The translations under genes were made by a program, and so were the position numbers. Shown piece by piece: positions 34,978-44,780 of a stretch of 64,000 nt of DNA (positions are counted from its first letter, which is position 1; every line of letters begins with the position of its first letter). The notes below the pieces were generated by a model. That model did not search any database. It saw nothing but the letters and a program-made list of their open reading frames with translations, and was not told where the DNA came from. The stretch is from NCBI RefSeq assembly GCF_018866325.1, contig NZ_CP076457.1:5925001-5989000 (forward strand). The letters run 5' to 3'. Origin of the DNA: Streptomyces sp. YPW6 (GTDB taxonomy: Bacteria; Actinomycetota; Actinomycetes; Streptomycetales; Streptomycetaceae).

Positions 34978-36066
34978 TCAGATCTCGCCGAGCGTGACCT
35001 CCGCCGTCCTGCTGTCGCCGTCCCGGGTGTAGGTCACGGTCACCTTCTCGCCCGGCTTCTCGCCCGCCAGCGCCTCGGAGAGCGAGGTGATCGTGGTGAC
35101 CTCGGACTCCCCGACCTTCGTGATGGTGTCCCCGGGGCGCAGCCCCGCATCGGCCGCCGCGCCGCCCCGCTCCACGCTGACCAGAGCCACCCCGGCCGGA
35201 CGGTAGTTGTCGTCCACGACCGTGCGGCCGGTGATGTTCAGCGCGGCCCGGCCGGAATCGGTGACCCTGCCGTCCTTGATGATCTGGTCGGCGACCGTCC
35301 TCACCATCGAGACCGGGATCGCGAAGCCGATGCCGGGCGCCGCGCTGTCGCCCATCTGCGGGTCGGTCGCGGCCAGGGTCGGGATGCCGATCACCTGGCT
35401 GTCGAGGTTCACCAGCGCACCGCCGCTGTTGCCCGGGTTGATCGCCGCGGACGTCTGCACCATGTTGGCGATCGTCGCGCCCGTGCCGCCGCCCGACCGG
35501 CTCTCGCTCACCGTCCGGCCGAGCGCGGAGACGATGCCCTGGGTGACGCTGCTGGACAGGCCGAGCGGCGAGCCCATCGCCAGGACGATCTGCCCGACCT
35601 CGACCTTCTCCGCGTCGCCGAACTCCGCGGCCCGCAGCCCGTCCGGAACCTCGTCGAGCTTGATCACCGCCAGATCCTGCTCCGGGTAGGAGGAGACCAG
35701 CGACGCGTTCAGCACCGCCTCCCCGGTGGCGACGCTGACCTTGAACTTCTTCTCGTCGCCGACCACGTGGGCGTTGGTGACGATGTGCCCCTTGTCGTCG
35801 TAGACGATCCCGGAACCGAGCCCTTCCGAGGCGTCGATCTGCACCACCGACGGCAGCACGTCGTTGATGACGTCCTGGTAGGCGTTCTCCAGATCCTCGG
35901 GGGCGCGCTTCACCGCACCCTGCGCCGTACCCGACGCACTGGCCTCTGGGGCCGGTGCGGCCGGGGTCGTGCCGGAGCAGCCGCCCGCCAGGGCGATGGC
36001 GCAGACGGCGGCGGACAGGGGAAGCTGCAGCCTGCGCGCCCGGCTGCGGGAGGGGGATGCGTCCAT
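34978..36066 (-). CDS. HtrA-type trypsin-like serine protease with PDZ domain, lipoprotein
   Basis: 362 residues. A signal peptide ends in a lipobox (IALAGGC, Cys about residue 30), so the mature protein should be anchored outside the membrane. The catalytic triad is visible: His in TNAHVV, Asp in QDLAVIKL and Ser in GNSGGALV. The C-terminal 90 residues form a PDZ domain (ALVSVERGGAAADAGLRPGDTI). Such proteases degrade or refold damaged exported proteins. ATG 36066 was chosen because it opens the signal peptide; the frame remains open for 49 codons upstream but is not coding-like. It is preceded by the methyltransferase gene, 106 nt away, on the same strand. Confidence 0.92.
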   Translation of the reverse strand: MDASPSRSRARRLQLPLSAAVCAIALAGGCSGTTPAAPAPEASASGTAQGAVKRAPEDLENAYQDVINDVLPSVVQIDASEGLGSGIVYDDKGHIVTNAHVVGDEKKFKVSVATGEAVLNASLVSSYPEQDLAVIKLDEVPDGLRAAEFGDAEKVEVGQIVLAMGSPLGLSSSVTQGIVSALGRTVSESRSGGGTGATIANMVQTSAAINPGNSGGALVNLDSQVIGIPTLAATDPQMGDSAAPGIGFAIPVSMVRTVADQIIKDGRVTDSGRAALNITGRTVVDDNYRPAGVALVSVERGGAAADAGLRPGDTITKVGESEVTTITSLSEALAGEKPGEKVTVTYTRDGDSRTAEVTLGEI

Positions 36067-36172
36067 ATCCCGGAGTCTGGGGTCAGCCCCGTCCGGGTGC
36101 CCGTACTGATGGGCCGAACGAGCCCGCCGGCCTCCGGCCCGCCGCGCACCCCGCACAGCTGCGGGCCCGCGG

Positions 36173-36967
36173 TCAGCCGCGGACCCCGCACAGATGCAGC
36201 AGCGCCGCCACACCCCGGTACGGGTCGGTCCGCCCGGCCCGGTCCTCCAGAGTCAGGACCCGCTCCAGCTCCTCGGCCGGCAGCTCCACGTCGTCGCCGA
36301 CGCTGTCCGTGAAGACCCGCACCCCGTACCAGGCGTGCAGCGGCGCGGCGATCCCGGCGAGCGTGGCGCGCAGGGCGTCGAGCCGGTCGGCCCGCACGGT
36401 GAGGCCGAGGTGGTCGGTGTACGCGGGGGTGTCGAAGGCGGCCAGGGCCGCGCCGAAGTCACCGGCGAGCCCCGGGCGCATCGCGAGTGCGTCGGCGTTC
36501 CGTACGAGCAGGGAGAGCAGGCCGCCCGGCGCCAGCATCCGGGCCAGCCCGGCCAGCATCGGGTCCGGCTCCTCGACGTACATCAGGACGCCGTGGCACA
36601 GCACCACGTCGAAGCTGCCGGGCAGGAAGTGCACGCCGGTGTCCCGGCCGTCGCCCTCGATCAGCCTGACCCGCTCCCGGATGCCCTCCGGCTCGCTCGC
36701 CAGGGACGCCCGCGCCGAGACCAGCATCTCCGCGTCCGACTCCAGACCGGTCACCGAGTGACCGGCCCGCGCCAGGCGCAGCGCCTGGGCGCCCCGGCCC
36801 GTGCCGACGTCCAGGACGCGCAGGCGCCGGCCCACCGGGAACCGCCCGGCTATCTGCTCGTCCAGCTGCCGGGCGACCAGCTCCTGGCGGACCGTGTCGC
36901 GGACGCCGCCGGAACCCGCCGGCCACGCCGAGGAGACCCCGGTGAAGCCGGAGGAATCCGTGCTCAG
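36173..36967 (-). CDS. SAM-dependent class I methyltransferase, probable CTG start
   Basis: 264 residues if started at CTG 36967. The fold is clear: motif I VLDVGTGRGAQALRLA (about 50), acidic residue in GLESDAEML, motif SFDVVLCHGVLMYVEEPDPML and LAPGGLLSLL. This is the family of small-molecule/UbiE-like methyltransferases; the substrate is not predictable. No ATG, GTG or TTG lies in frame near the true N-terminus. CTG 36967-36965 overlaps the DUF3043 gene's TGA as CTGA and has GGAGAG 6 nt before it, the same geometry as the ATGA overlaps elsewhere, so CTG is probably the real start, coupled to the upstream gene. Confidence 0.85.
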   Translation of the reverse strand: MSTDSSGFTGVSSAWPAGSGGVRDTVRQELVARQLDEQIAGRFPVGRRLRVLDVGTGRGAQALRLARAGHSVTGLESDAEMLVSARASLASEPEGIRERVRLIEGDGRDTGVHFLPGSFDVVLCHGVLMYVEEPDPMLAGLARMLAPGGLLSLLVRNADALAMRPGLAGDFGAALAAFDTPAYTDHLGLTVRADRLDALRATLAGIAAPLHAWYGVRVFTDSVGDDVELPAEELERVLTLEDRAGRTDPYRGVAALLHLCGVRG

Positions 36968-37563
36968 GGCCGCTCTCCGCGCTTGACCTGCGGCTTCGGC
37001 AGCCGCAGTCGGCGCATCTGGAGCGTGCGCATCAGGCCGTACGCCACGGCTCCGCGCTTCGGCGTGTCCGGGAAGCGCTCGCGCAGCTGCTTCTTCAGGC
37101 GGATCGACAGACCGATCGAGTCGATCACGATCAGGATGATCACGGCGAGCCACAGCAGCAGCGAGATGCTCTGGATGTTCTGCACCTGGATCACGCTGAG
37201 GATCAGGATGATCACGGCGAGCGGCAGGAACCACTCGGCGATGCAGAAGCGCGAGTCCACGTAGTCGCGGACGAAGCGCCGTACCGGACCCTTGTCGCGG
37301 ACCGGGAGGTAGCGCTCGTCGCCCGACGCGAGCGCCTCACGCTGGCGGGCCAGGTCGGCGCGGCGCGCTTCGCGCTGGCGCTTCATGGCCGCCTTGCGGT
37401 CGGCGGGCGCCGCGGACGCGGCACGACGCCGCTGCGTCTGGGCCTCGCTGCGCTTGGGGGTGGGGCGACCCTTGGGAGCCTGCGGGTCGCGGGGCTGCTG
37501 GGAGAGGTCCGCCGTCACCTTGTCGGTGGGGGCCTTCTCTGTCTTGGCACGGCTACGGAACAC
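36964..37563 (-). CDS. DUF3043-family membrane protein
   Basis: 199 residues from GTG 37563. A basic, Gln/Arg/Ala-rich N-terminal half (SEAQTQRRRAASAAPADRKAAMKRQREARR) precedes YLPVRDKGPVRRFVRDYVDSRF, the conserved entry of this actinobacterial family. Two membrane helices follow (about 117-135 and 141-160), then a basic tail. The function is unknown. It is read divergently from pspA, with a 307-nt shared intergenic region, and its stop overlaps the start of the downstream methyltransferase. Confidence 0.87.
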   Translation of the reverse strand: MFRSRAKTEKAPTDKVTADLSQQPRDPQAPKGRPTPKRSEAQTQRRRAASAAPADRKAAMKRQREARRADLARQREALASGDERYLPVRDKGPVRRFVRDYVDSRFCIAEWFLPLAVIILILSVIQVQNIQSISLLLWLAVIILIVIDSIGLSIRLKKQLRERFPDTPKRGAVAYGLMRTLQMRRLRLPKPQVKRGERP

Positions 37564-37870
37564 AAAACCCAAGGGTACGGGGTCGGCGCGCGGACCCGGT
37601 GATCCGGGCGGGCACGATCCGGCAACGGCCGGGGCGCCCACCGGGGCCCCGACCGGCCGGTACGGGCGTTTACCGCCGGTTCCGGCATCCGTCACGGGAC
37701 GGTCCCCGGGCCCCACCTACACCCTGGGCGGGAGCGTTCACCGGGCGCAGTCGTCCTTGGGGAGGAGCACATCCGCGTCCGAACAGTGCGGTAATGGATG
37801 CAGGGCCCGTACTGTGGGTTCTATCGGGAGTGCTGGAGCTCAGGTCGTCAGAAGGGGGCGCGCGAAGCCC
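37564..37870. promoter_or_regulatory. Divergent intergenic region between the DUF3043 gene and pspA
   Basis: 307 nt without a supported gene; it must hold promoters for both directions. For pspA, TACTGT near 37,810 is a possible -10, but no good -35 stands at the right distance, and the ribosome site is a weak G-run (AAGGGGGC) about 14 nt before the start. Nothing else is recognisable. Confidence 0.3.
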
Positions 37871-38668
37871 ATGAGCGGTGTCATGAAGCGTATGGGGATG
37901 ATCTTCCGCGCGAAGGCAAACAAGGCCCTTGACCGGGCCGAGGATCCGCGCGAGACCCTCGATTACTCGTACCAGAAGCAGCTGGAGCTGCTTCAGAAGG
38001 TGCGCCGCGGCGTCGCCGACGTGGCGACGTCCCGCAAGCGCCTGGAACTGCAGCTGAACCAGCTCCAGGGCCAGTCGTCCAAGCTGGAGGACCAGGGCCG
38101 CAAGGCGCTGGCGCTGGGCCGCGAGGACCTGGCGCGCGAGGCCCTGTCACGGCGCGCCGCCCTCCAGCAGCAGGTCACCGACCTGGAGACGCAGCACACC
38201 ACGCTCCAGGGCGAGGAGGAGAAGCTCACCCTCGCGGCGCAGCGCCTGCAGGCGAAGGTCGACGCCTTCCGCACGAAGAAGGAGACCATCAAGGCCACCT
38301 ACACGGCGGCCCAGGCCCAGACCCGGATCGGCGAGGCCTTCTCCGGCATCTCCGAGGAGATGGGTGACGTCGGCCTCGCGATCCAGCGGGCCGAGGACAA
38401 GACGCAGCAGCTCCAGGCGCGGGCCGGCGCCATCGACGAGCTGCTCGCCTCCGGCGCCCTGGACGACCCGACCGGCACGGCGAAGGACGACATCGCCGCC
38501 GAGCTGGACCGGATCTCCGGCGGCAGCGACGTGGAGCTGGAGCTGCAGCGCATGAAGGCCGAGCTGGCCGGGGGCTCCTCGTCCTCGCAGCAGGCCATCG
38601 AGGGCGGCGCCCAGGACGGTTCCCAGCAGTCGCAGCAGTCGTCCCCGCACAAGTTCGACAAGCAGTGA
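37871..38668 (+). CDS. pspA: PspA/IM30-family phage shock protein
   Basis: 265 residues, almost entirely alpha-helical. It begins with an amphipathic helix (MKRMGMIFRAKANKALDRAEDP) that in this family binds membranes, followed by heptad-rich coiled coil from about 30 to 170 (LELLQKVRRGVADVATSRKRLELQL). A low-complexity Ser/Gln tail closes the protein. PspA assembles on damaged membrane to protect it. ATG 37871 is chosen; Met 37883 four codons later is possible. The partner protein gene follows after 10 nt, as usual in actinobacteria. Confidence 0.94.
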   Translation: MSGVMKRMGMIFRAKANKALDRAEDPRETLDYSYQKQLELLQKVRRGVADVATSRKRLELQLNQLQGQSSKLEDQGRKALALGREDLAREALSRRAALQQQVTDLETQHTTLQGEEEKLTLAAQRLQAKVDAFRTKKETIKATYTAAQAQTRIGEAFSGISEEMGDVGLAIQRAEDKTQQLQARAGAIDELLASGALDDPTGTAKDDIAAELDRISGGSDVELELQRMKAELAGGSSSSQQAIEGGAQDGSQQSQQSSPHKFDKQ

Positions 38669-38678
38669 GGGCAGCGTC

Positions 38679-38957
38679 ATGATCGTACGGATCATGGGGG
38701 AGGGCCAGGTCGAGCTGGCCGACAGTCACGTCGTCGAGCTGAACGAACTCGACGATCTCCTGCTCAAGGAGATGGAGAGCGGCGACGGCCCCGGCTTCCG
38801 CACGACTCTCCACGCACTCCTGGACAAGGTGCGCGAGCTCGGTACGCCGCTGCCGGACGACTCCCTGGAGCCGTCCGAGCTGATCCTGCCGGCGCCCGAC
38901 GCCACGCTCGAAGACGTCACCGCCATGCTCAGCGACGACGGGCTCATCCCGAACTGA
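38679..38957 (+). CDS. PspA-associated protein PspAA
   Basis: 92 residues, acidic, beginning MIVRIMGEGQVEL and containing LDDLLLKEMESGD and LPDDSLEPSELILPAPDATLEDV, the pattern of the small PspAA proteins found directly after actinobacterial pspA. It lies 10 nt after pspA and is certainly co-transcribed. A modulator or partner of PspA is the accepted view for the family; no enzymatic residues are visible. Confidence 0.88.
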   Translation: MIVRIMGEGQVELADSHVVELNELDDLLLKEMESGDGPGFRTTLHALLDKVRELGTPLPDDSLEPSELILPAPDATLEDVTAMLSDDGLIPN

Positions 38958-38999
38958 TCCACGGGACGCCCACCAGCACCCGGCACCTCCCTGCCCCGC

Positions 39000-39081
39000 G
39001 ACCGGTCCGCCGGCCGCGGGGCAGCGGTGCTCCGGGACCCCCGGAGGCCCGGCCCGTGTCCCCGCGGCCGGCGGACCGGTC
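39000..39081. repeat. Perfect 22-bp inverted repeat with nested hairpin
   Basis: Arms at 39000-39021 and 39060-39081 are exact reverse complements (ACCGGTCCGCCGGCCG and on). The 38-nt loop itself contains a 7-bp stem (CTCCGGG, loop ACC, CCCGGAG). It follows pspAA by 42 nt. It may be a factor-independent terminator despite lacking a T-run, or a recombination or protein-binding site. Confidence 0.8.
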
Positions 39082-39264
39082 CGCCCCGCCGGTCGCTGCC
39101 TGTCGCCGCCTGTCCTGCCCGTCGTCGCCTGTCTCGCACGTCCTCGCCAGTCCCGCCTGTCCCCACATGTGCCGCCGGTCGCCGCCTGTCCCGCCCGTCC
39201 TCGCCTGTTCCCGTCCCGGCCTGCCCGCGCCGGGGTCCCCGCCGGTTCCTGTCGGGGAAGGCTC
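39082..39264 (+). repeat. Degenerate CCTGTC/CCCGTC-type low-complexity tract
   Basis: The 5' part of the gap before the kinase gene is a string of short degenerate units such as CGCCTGTC, CTGCCCGTCGTCGCC and GTCCTCGCC from about 39085 to 39230. It encodes no convincing protein. The kinase ribosome site (GGGGAAGG) sits at the end of the tract. Confidence 0.55.
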
Positions 39265-40610
39265 ATGGCGCCGCGGGCCGGCCGCGTACCGTTGCTGGAC
39301 GTGACCACCCTCTCGTCCGGCTTCGCGCGCGCCCGCCGCTGGCTCCGGGACCATCCGCTCGCGTTCGACGCGACGCTGGCGTTCTGCACCCTCGTCGCGA
39401 TGATCTGCGGCTCGTTCACCGCCCCGGGCGACGGTCACGGCCCTCCCGCCTTCGGGGCCCGTACCCCCGAGCCGTTCAGCGTGTTCCTGATGACGCTCGC
39501 CGCCGCGGCCCTCGTCCTGCGCCGCCGCCGCCCGATGCAGGTCCTCGCCGTCACCGCCGCGCTCGCGGCCGTCGAGTACGTCCTGATGGACCCGCCCGCC
39601 CCGGTGGTCATGAGCACCGTCATCGCCCTCTACACCGTCGCCTCGCGCACGGACCGCCCCACCACCTGGCGGGTCGGGCTGCTGACCATGGGAGGGCTCA
39701 CCGCGGCCGCCATGGTCTTCGGCGCGACCCCCTGGTACAGCCAGGAGAACTTCGGCGTCTTCGCCTGGACCGGCCTGGCCTCCGCCGCCGGGGACGCCGT
39801 CCGCAGCAGGCGCGCGTTCGTCGACGCCATCCGGGAGCGGGCCGAGCGGGCCGAGCGCACCCGGGAGGAGGAGGCCCGCCGCCGGGTCGCCGAGGAGCGC
39901 CTGCGCATCGCCCGGGACCTCCACGACGTCGTCGCCCACCACATCGCCCTGGTCAACGTCCAGGCCGGGGTCGCCGCCCACGTCATGGACAAGCGCCCGG
40001 ACCAGGCCAAGGAGGCGCTCGCCCATGTCCGCGACGCCAGCCGCTCCGCCCTCAACGAACTCCGGGTCACCGTCGGCCTCCTGCGCCAGCAGGGCGACCC
40101 CGAGGCACCGACCGAACCGGCCCCCGGCCTCGCCGTCCTGGGCGAACTGGTCGCCACCTTCCGCAACGCCGGACTCCCCGTCGAGGTGGCCTGCGCCGAC
40201 CGCGACCGGCTGCCCGCCGCCGTCGACCTCGCCGCCTACCGGGTCATCCAGGAGGCCCTGACCAACGTCCGCAAGCACGCGGGCACCGGGGCCAGGGCCG
40301 AGGTGAGCGTCGTACGGGTGGGCGCCACCGCCGAGGTCACCGTGCTCGACAACGGCCGGGGGAGCACCGGCCCCGGTACCGGGCCGCACGCCGGAGCCGG
40401 ACCGGCCGGCGCCGGACAGGGCGACGACGGTCCCGCCGGCGGCGGCCACGGCCTGGTCGGCATGCGGGAACGCGTCTCCGCCCTCGGCGGGACCCTCAGC
40501 GCGGGGCCCAGGTACGGCGGCGGGTTCCGCGTCCATGCGATCCTTCCGGTCGAGGCCCGCACGGGTGAACCGGAGCGGCCGGGCACAGCGGGCGGGACGG
40601 GGCTCCGACG

Positions 40611-40614
<4 letters not shown>
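39265..40614 (+). CDS. Two-component sensor histidine kinase (NarL/DesK class)
   Basis: 449 residues from ATG 39265, preceded by GGGGAAGG. Four to five hydrophobic segments occupy about 30-160. A coiled linker rich in Glu/Arg follows, then the HisKA_3 dimerisation box ERLRIARDLHDVVAHH with the phospho-accepting His, and an HATPase domain (N box YRVIQEALTNVRKHAG, G1 VLDNGRG, G2 GHGLVGMRERV). An insert of Gly/Pro/Ala repeats separates the G boxes. It overlaps the response regulator by ATGA, so they form one two-component pair. The signal is unknown; position next to pspA would suit envelope sensing, but that is only inference. Confidence 0.92.
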
Positions 40615-41357
<743 letters not shown>

Positions 41358-41542
41358 TCCGGGGGCGGCACGGTGTACGGCGGTGTACTCCACCTGCGGT
41401 ATGCGCGGCAGGAGAAAGCAGCCCGGCGGGCGACGCTTCGGCGGGGCCGGGCGGACATCGTAGGACTGGGCTGGAGGGGTGGTCCCCGATGTGCTCCCCT
41501 CCCCGCCCTCTGCCGCGTACGCCACAGAAGAGAGACCCACCC

Positions 41543-44500
41543 ATGTCCTGGCTGTCCAGATTCAGCCTCGCGCAAAGGGCCCTGATCGGGCTGATCTCGA
41601 TCGTCGCGCTGGTCTTCGGCGCGATAGCGATCCCGCAGCTCAAGCAGCAGCTGCTGCCGACCATCGAACTGCCGATGGTCTCGGTACTGGCGCCCTACCA
41701 GGGGGCGTCTCCCGATGTGGTCGAGAAGCAGGTCGTCGAACCGCTGGAGAACTCCCTCAAGGCCGTCGACGGCGTCGAGTCCGTCACCTCCACCGCCAGC
41801 GAGGGCAACGCCCTCGTCATGGCGACCTTCGACTTCGGCGACGCGGGCACCAAGCAGCTCGTGGCGGACATCCAGCAGGCGGTGAACCGGGCCCGCGCCC
41901 AGCTGCCCTCCGATGTCGACCCGCAGGTCATCGCCGGTTCCACGGACGACATCCCGACCGTCGTCCTCGCCGTCACCTCCGACAAGGACCAGCAGACGCT
42001 GGCCGGCCAGCTCGACCGCACGGTCGTCCCGGCGCTCCAGGACATCGACGGCGTCGGCCAGGTCACCGTGGACGGCGTCCAGGACCTCCAGGTCTCCGTC
42101 GTCCCCGACGACAGGAAGCTCGCCGCGGCCGGTCTGAACACGGGCACGCTCGCCCAGGCCCTCCGGTCGGGCGGTGCCACCGTGCCGGCCGGTTCCTTCT
42201 CCGAGTCCGGCAAGAGCCGCACCATCCAGGTCGGCGGCGCCTACACCTCCCTGCGGCAGATCGAGGACCTCCGGATCGTCGCCCAGGACCCGGCGGGCGG
42301 CGCGGACGAGCCGGGCAAGCCGGTGCGCCTCGGTGACGTGGCCGAGGTGAAGCAGGAGCCGTCCACGGCGGTCTCCATCACCCGCACCAACGGCAAGCCG
42401 AGCCTCGCGGTGATGGTGACGATGGACAACGACGGCAGCGCCGTCGCCATCTCGGACGCCGTCAAGGACAAGCTCCCCGACCTCCGCAGGGACCTCGGCG
42501 CGGGCGCCGAACTGACGGTCGTCTCCGACCAGGGCCCCGCGGTCTCCAAGTCGATCTCGGGTCTGACCACGGAGGGCGCGCTCGGCCTGGTCTTCGCGGT
42601 CGTCGTGATCCTGGTGTTCCTCGCCTCGATCCGCTCGACGCTGGTCACCGCGGTCTCCATCCCGCTCTCGATCGTCCTCGCGCTGATCGTGCTCTGGACC
42701 CGCGACCTGTCGCTCAACATGCTCACCCTCGGCGCGCTCACCATCGCCATCGGCCGGGTCGTCGACGACTCGATCGTGGTCCTGGAGAACATCAAGCGTC
42801 ACCTCGGCTACGGCGAGGAGCGCCACGCGGCGATCATCAACGCGGTCAAGGAGGTCGCCGGGGCGGTCACCTCCGCGACCCTCACCACCGTCGCGGTCTT
42901 CCTGCCCATCGGCCTGGTCGGCGGCATGGTCGGCCAGCTCTTCGGCTCGTTCTCGCTGACCGTCACCGCCGCGCTGCTGGCCTCCCTGCTGGTCTCGCTC
43001 ACCGTGGTGCCGGTCCTGTCGTACTGGTTCCTGCGCGCGCCCAAGGGCACCCCCGAGGACGCGGCGGAGGCCCGGCGGCTGGCCGAGGAGAAGGAGGCGG
43101 CCAGCAGGCTCCAGCGGATCTACGTCCCGGTCCTGCGCTTCGCGACCCGCCGCCGGATCACCAGCCTCGTCATCGCCGTCGCCGTGCTCCTGGGCACCTT
43201 CGGCATGGTCCCGCTGCTGAAGACGAACTTCTTCGACCCCGGCGAGCAGGAGGTCCTGACCGTCAAGCAGGAACTCGCCCCCGGCACCAGCCTGGAAGCC
43301 GCCGACGAGGCAGCCCGCAAGGTCGAGAAGGTCCTGGCCGAGGACCAGGGCGTCAAGGACTACCAGGTCACCGTCGGCTCCTCCGGCTTCATGGCCGCCT
43401 TCGGCGGCGGCACCGGCTCCAACCAGGCCTCCTACCAGGTCACCCTGAAGGACGCCGCGGACTCCGAGGACGCCCGGGACCGCATCGACGAGGCCCTCGG
43501 CAAGCTCGACGGCATCGGCGACACCAGCATCGCCGCGGGCGACGGCTTCGGCTCCCAGGACCTGAGCGTGGTGGTCAAGGCCGCCGACGCCGACGTCCTG
43601 AAGAAGGCCTCCGATGCCGTGCGCGACGAGGTCGCCACCATCGAGGACGTCACCGACGTCCAGAACGACCTGGCACAGAGCGTCCCGCGCATCTCCGTCA
43701 CGGCCAACGACAAGGCGGCCGCCGCCGGATTCGACTCCGCGGCCCTGGGCGGGATCGTCGCCGGAGCCGTACGCGGCACGCCCGCCGGCTCCGCGACGCT
43801 GGACGACACCGAGCGCGACATCGTCATCCGGTCCGCCGAGCCCGCCGCCACCCTGGCCGAGCTGAAGGCCCTGCCGCTCGGCCCGGTCGAGCTCGGCGAC
43901 ATCGCCGACGTGAAGGTCGTCCCCGGCCCGGTCTCGATGACCCGGATCGACGGACAGCGCTCCGCGACGATCACCGCCCGGCCCGTCGGCGACAACACCG
44001 GCGCGGTCAGCACCGATCTCGCCGCGAAGATCGACGCCCTGGACCTGCCGGAGGGCGCCACCGCCACCATCGGCGGTGTCACCGAGGACCAGGACGAGGC
44101 CTTCGCCCAGCTCGGCCTCGCCATGCTGGCGGCCATCGCGATCGTCTTCATGCTGCTGGTGGCCACCTTCCGGTCGCTCGTCCAGCCGCTGATCCTGCTG
44201 GTCTCCGTCCCGTTCGCGGCGACCGGGGCACTGGCCCTCCTGCTCGTCACGGGCACCCCGCTGGGCGTCCCCGCGATGATCGGCATGCTGATGCTCATCG
44301 GCATCGTCGTCACCAACGCGATCGTGCTGATCGACCTGATCAACCAGTACCGGGCCCAGGGCCTCGGGATCATGGAAGCGGTCATCGAGGGCGGCCGCCA
44401 CCGCTTCCGCCCGATCGTCATGACGGCGCTGGCGACCATCTTCGCCCTGCTCCCGATGGCGCTCGGCGTGACCGGCGAGGGCGGCTTCATCTCGCAGCCG

Positions 44501-44698
44501 CTGGGCGTCGTGGTGATCGGCGGTCTGATCAGCTCCACGCTGCTGACCCTGCTGCTCGTGCCGACGCTGTACGCGATGGTCGAGCTGCGCAAGGAGCGCC
44601 GCGCCGAGAAGAAGGCCGCCAGGCGCGCGGCCAGGGCGGGCGTCGGGGAGCAGACCGAGCCGGAGGAGGCGGAGGAGACCGAGCCCGCGCGGACCTGA
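41543..44698 (+). CDS. RND-family efflux transporter (AcrB/HAE1-like)
   Basis: 1,051 residues with the RND plan: N-terminal helix (LAQRALIGLISIVALVFGAIAIP), a large periplasmic-type domain, six helices from about 335 (EGALGLVFAVVVILVFLASIRSTLV, motif GRVVDDSIVVLENIKRHL with the proton-relay Asp pair), a second helix-domain-helix half from about 530, and a repeat of the pattern at 850-1030 (GIVVTNAIVLIDLINQYRAQG). ATG 41543 was chosen by similarity; 185 nt separate it from the response regulator. Drug or envelope-lipid export is the family role. No adaptor or outer-membrane partner is present, as expected for a Gram-positive. Confidence 0.93.
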   Translation: MSWLSRFSLAQRALIGLISIVALVFGAIAIPQLKQQLLPTIELPMVSVLAPYQGASPDVVEKQVVEPLENSLKAVDGVESVTSTASEGNALVMATFDFGDAGTKQLVADIQQAVNRARAQLPSDVDPQVIAGSTDDIPTVVLAVTSDKDQQTLAGQLDRTVVPALQDIDGVGQVTVDGVQDLQVSVVPDDRKLAAAGLNTGTLAQALRSGGATVPAGSFSESGKSRTIQVGGAYTSLRQIEDLRIVAQDPAGGADEPGKPVRLGDVAEVKQEPSTAVSITRTNGKPSLAVMVTMDNDGSAVAISDAVKDKLPDLRRDLGAGAELTVVSDQGPAVSKSISGLTTEGALGLVFAVVVILVFLASIRSTLVTAVSIPLSIVLALIVLWTRDLSLNMLTLGALTIAIGRVVDDSIVVLENIKRHLGYGEERHAAIINAVKEVAGAVTSATLTTVAVFLPIGLVGGMVGQLFGSFSLTVTAALLASLLVSLTVVPVLSYWFLRAPKGTPEDAAEARRLAEEKEAASRLQRIYVPVLRFATRRRITSLVIAVAVLLGTFGMVPLLKTNFFDPGEQEVLTVKQELAPGTSLEAADEAARKVEKVLAEDQGVKDYQVTVGSSGFMAAFGGGTGSNQASYQVTLKDAADSEDARDRIDEALGKLDGIGDTSIAAGDGFGSQDLSVVVKAADADVLKKASDAVRDEVATIEDVTDVQNDLAQSVPRISVTANDKAAAAGFDSAALGGIVAGAVRGTPAGSATLDDTERDIVIRSAEPAATLAELKALPLGPVELGDIADVKVVPGPVSMTRIDGQRSATITARPVGDNTGAVSTDLAAKIDALDLPEGATATIGGVTEDQDEAFAQLGLAMLAAIAIVFMLLVATFRSLVQPLILLVSVPFAATGALALLLVTGTPLGVPAMIGMLMLIGIVVTNAIVLIDLINQYRAQGLGIMEAVIEGGRHRFRPIVMTALATIFALLPMALGVTGEGGFISQPLGVVVIGGLISSTLLTLLLVPTLYAMVELRKERRAEKKAARRAARAGVGEQTEPEEAEETEPART

Positions 44699-44716
44699 CC
44701 CGCGGGGGAAACCGAA

Positions 44717-44756
44717 GGAGGGGGCTGTGCCACGCGCATGTGGCACAGCCCCCTCC
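44717..44756. terminator. Strong bidirectional hairpin terminator
   Basis: A perfect 17-bp stem (GGAGGGGGCTGTGCCAC and complement) with a 6-nt loop lies between the RND gene (plus) and the TPR gene (minus), ending both transcripts. Confidence 0.88.
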
Positions 44757-44780
44757 GCGTACGGCGGGTCCCGGGAGCTC

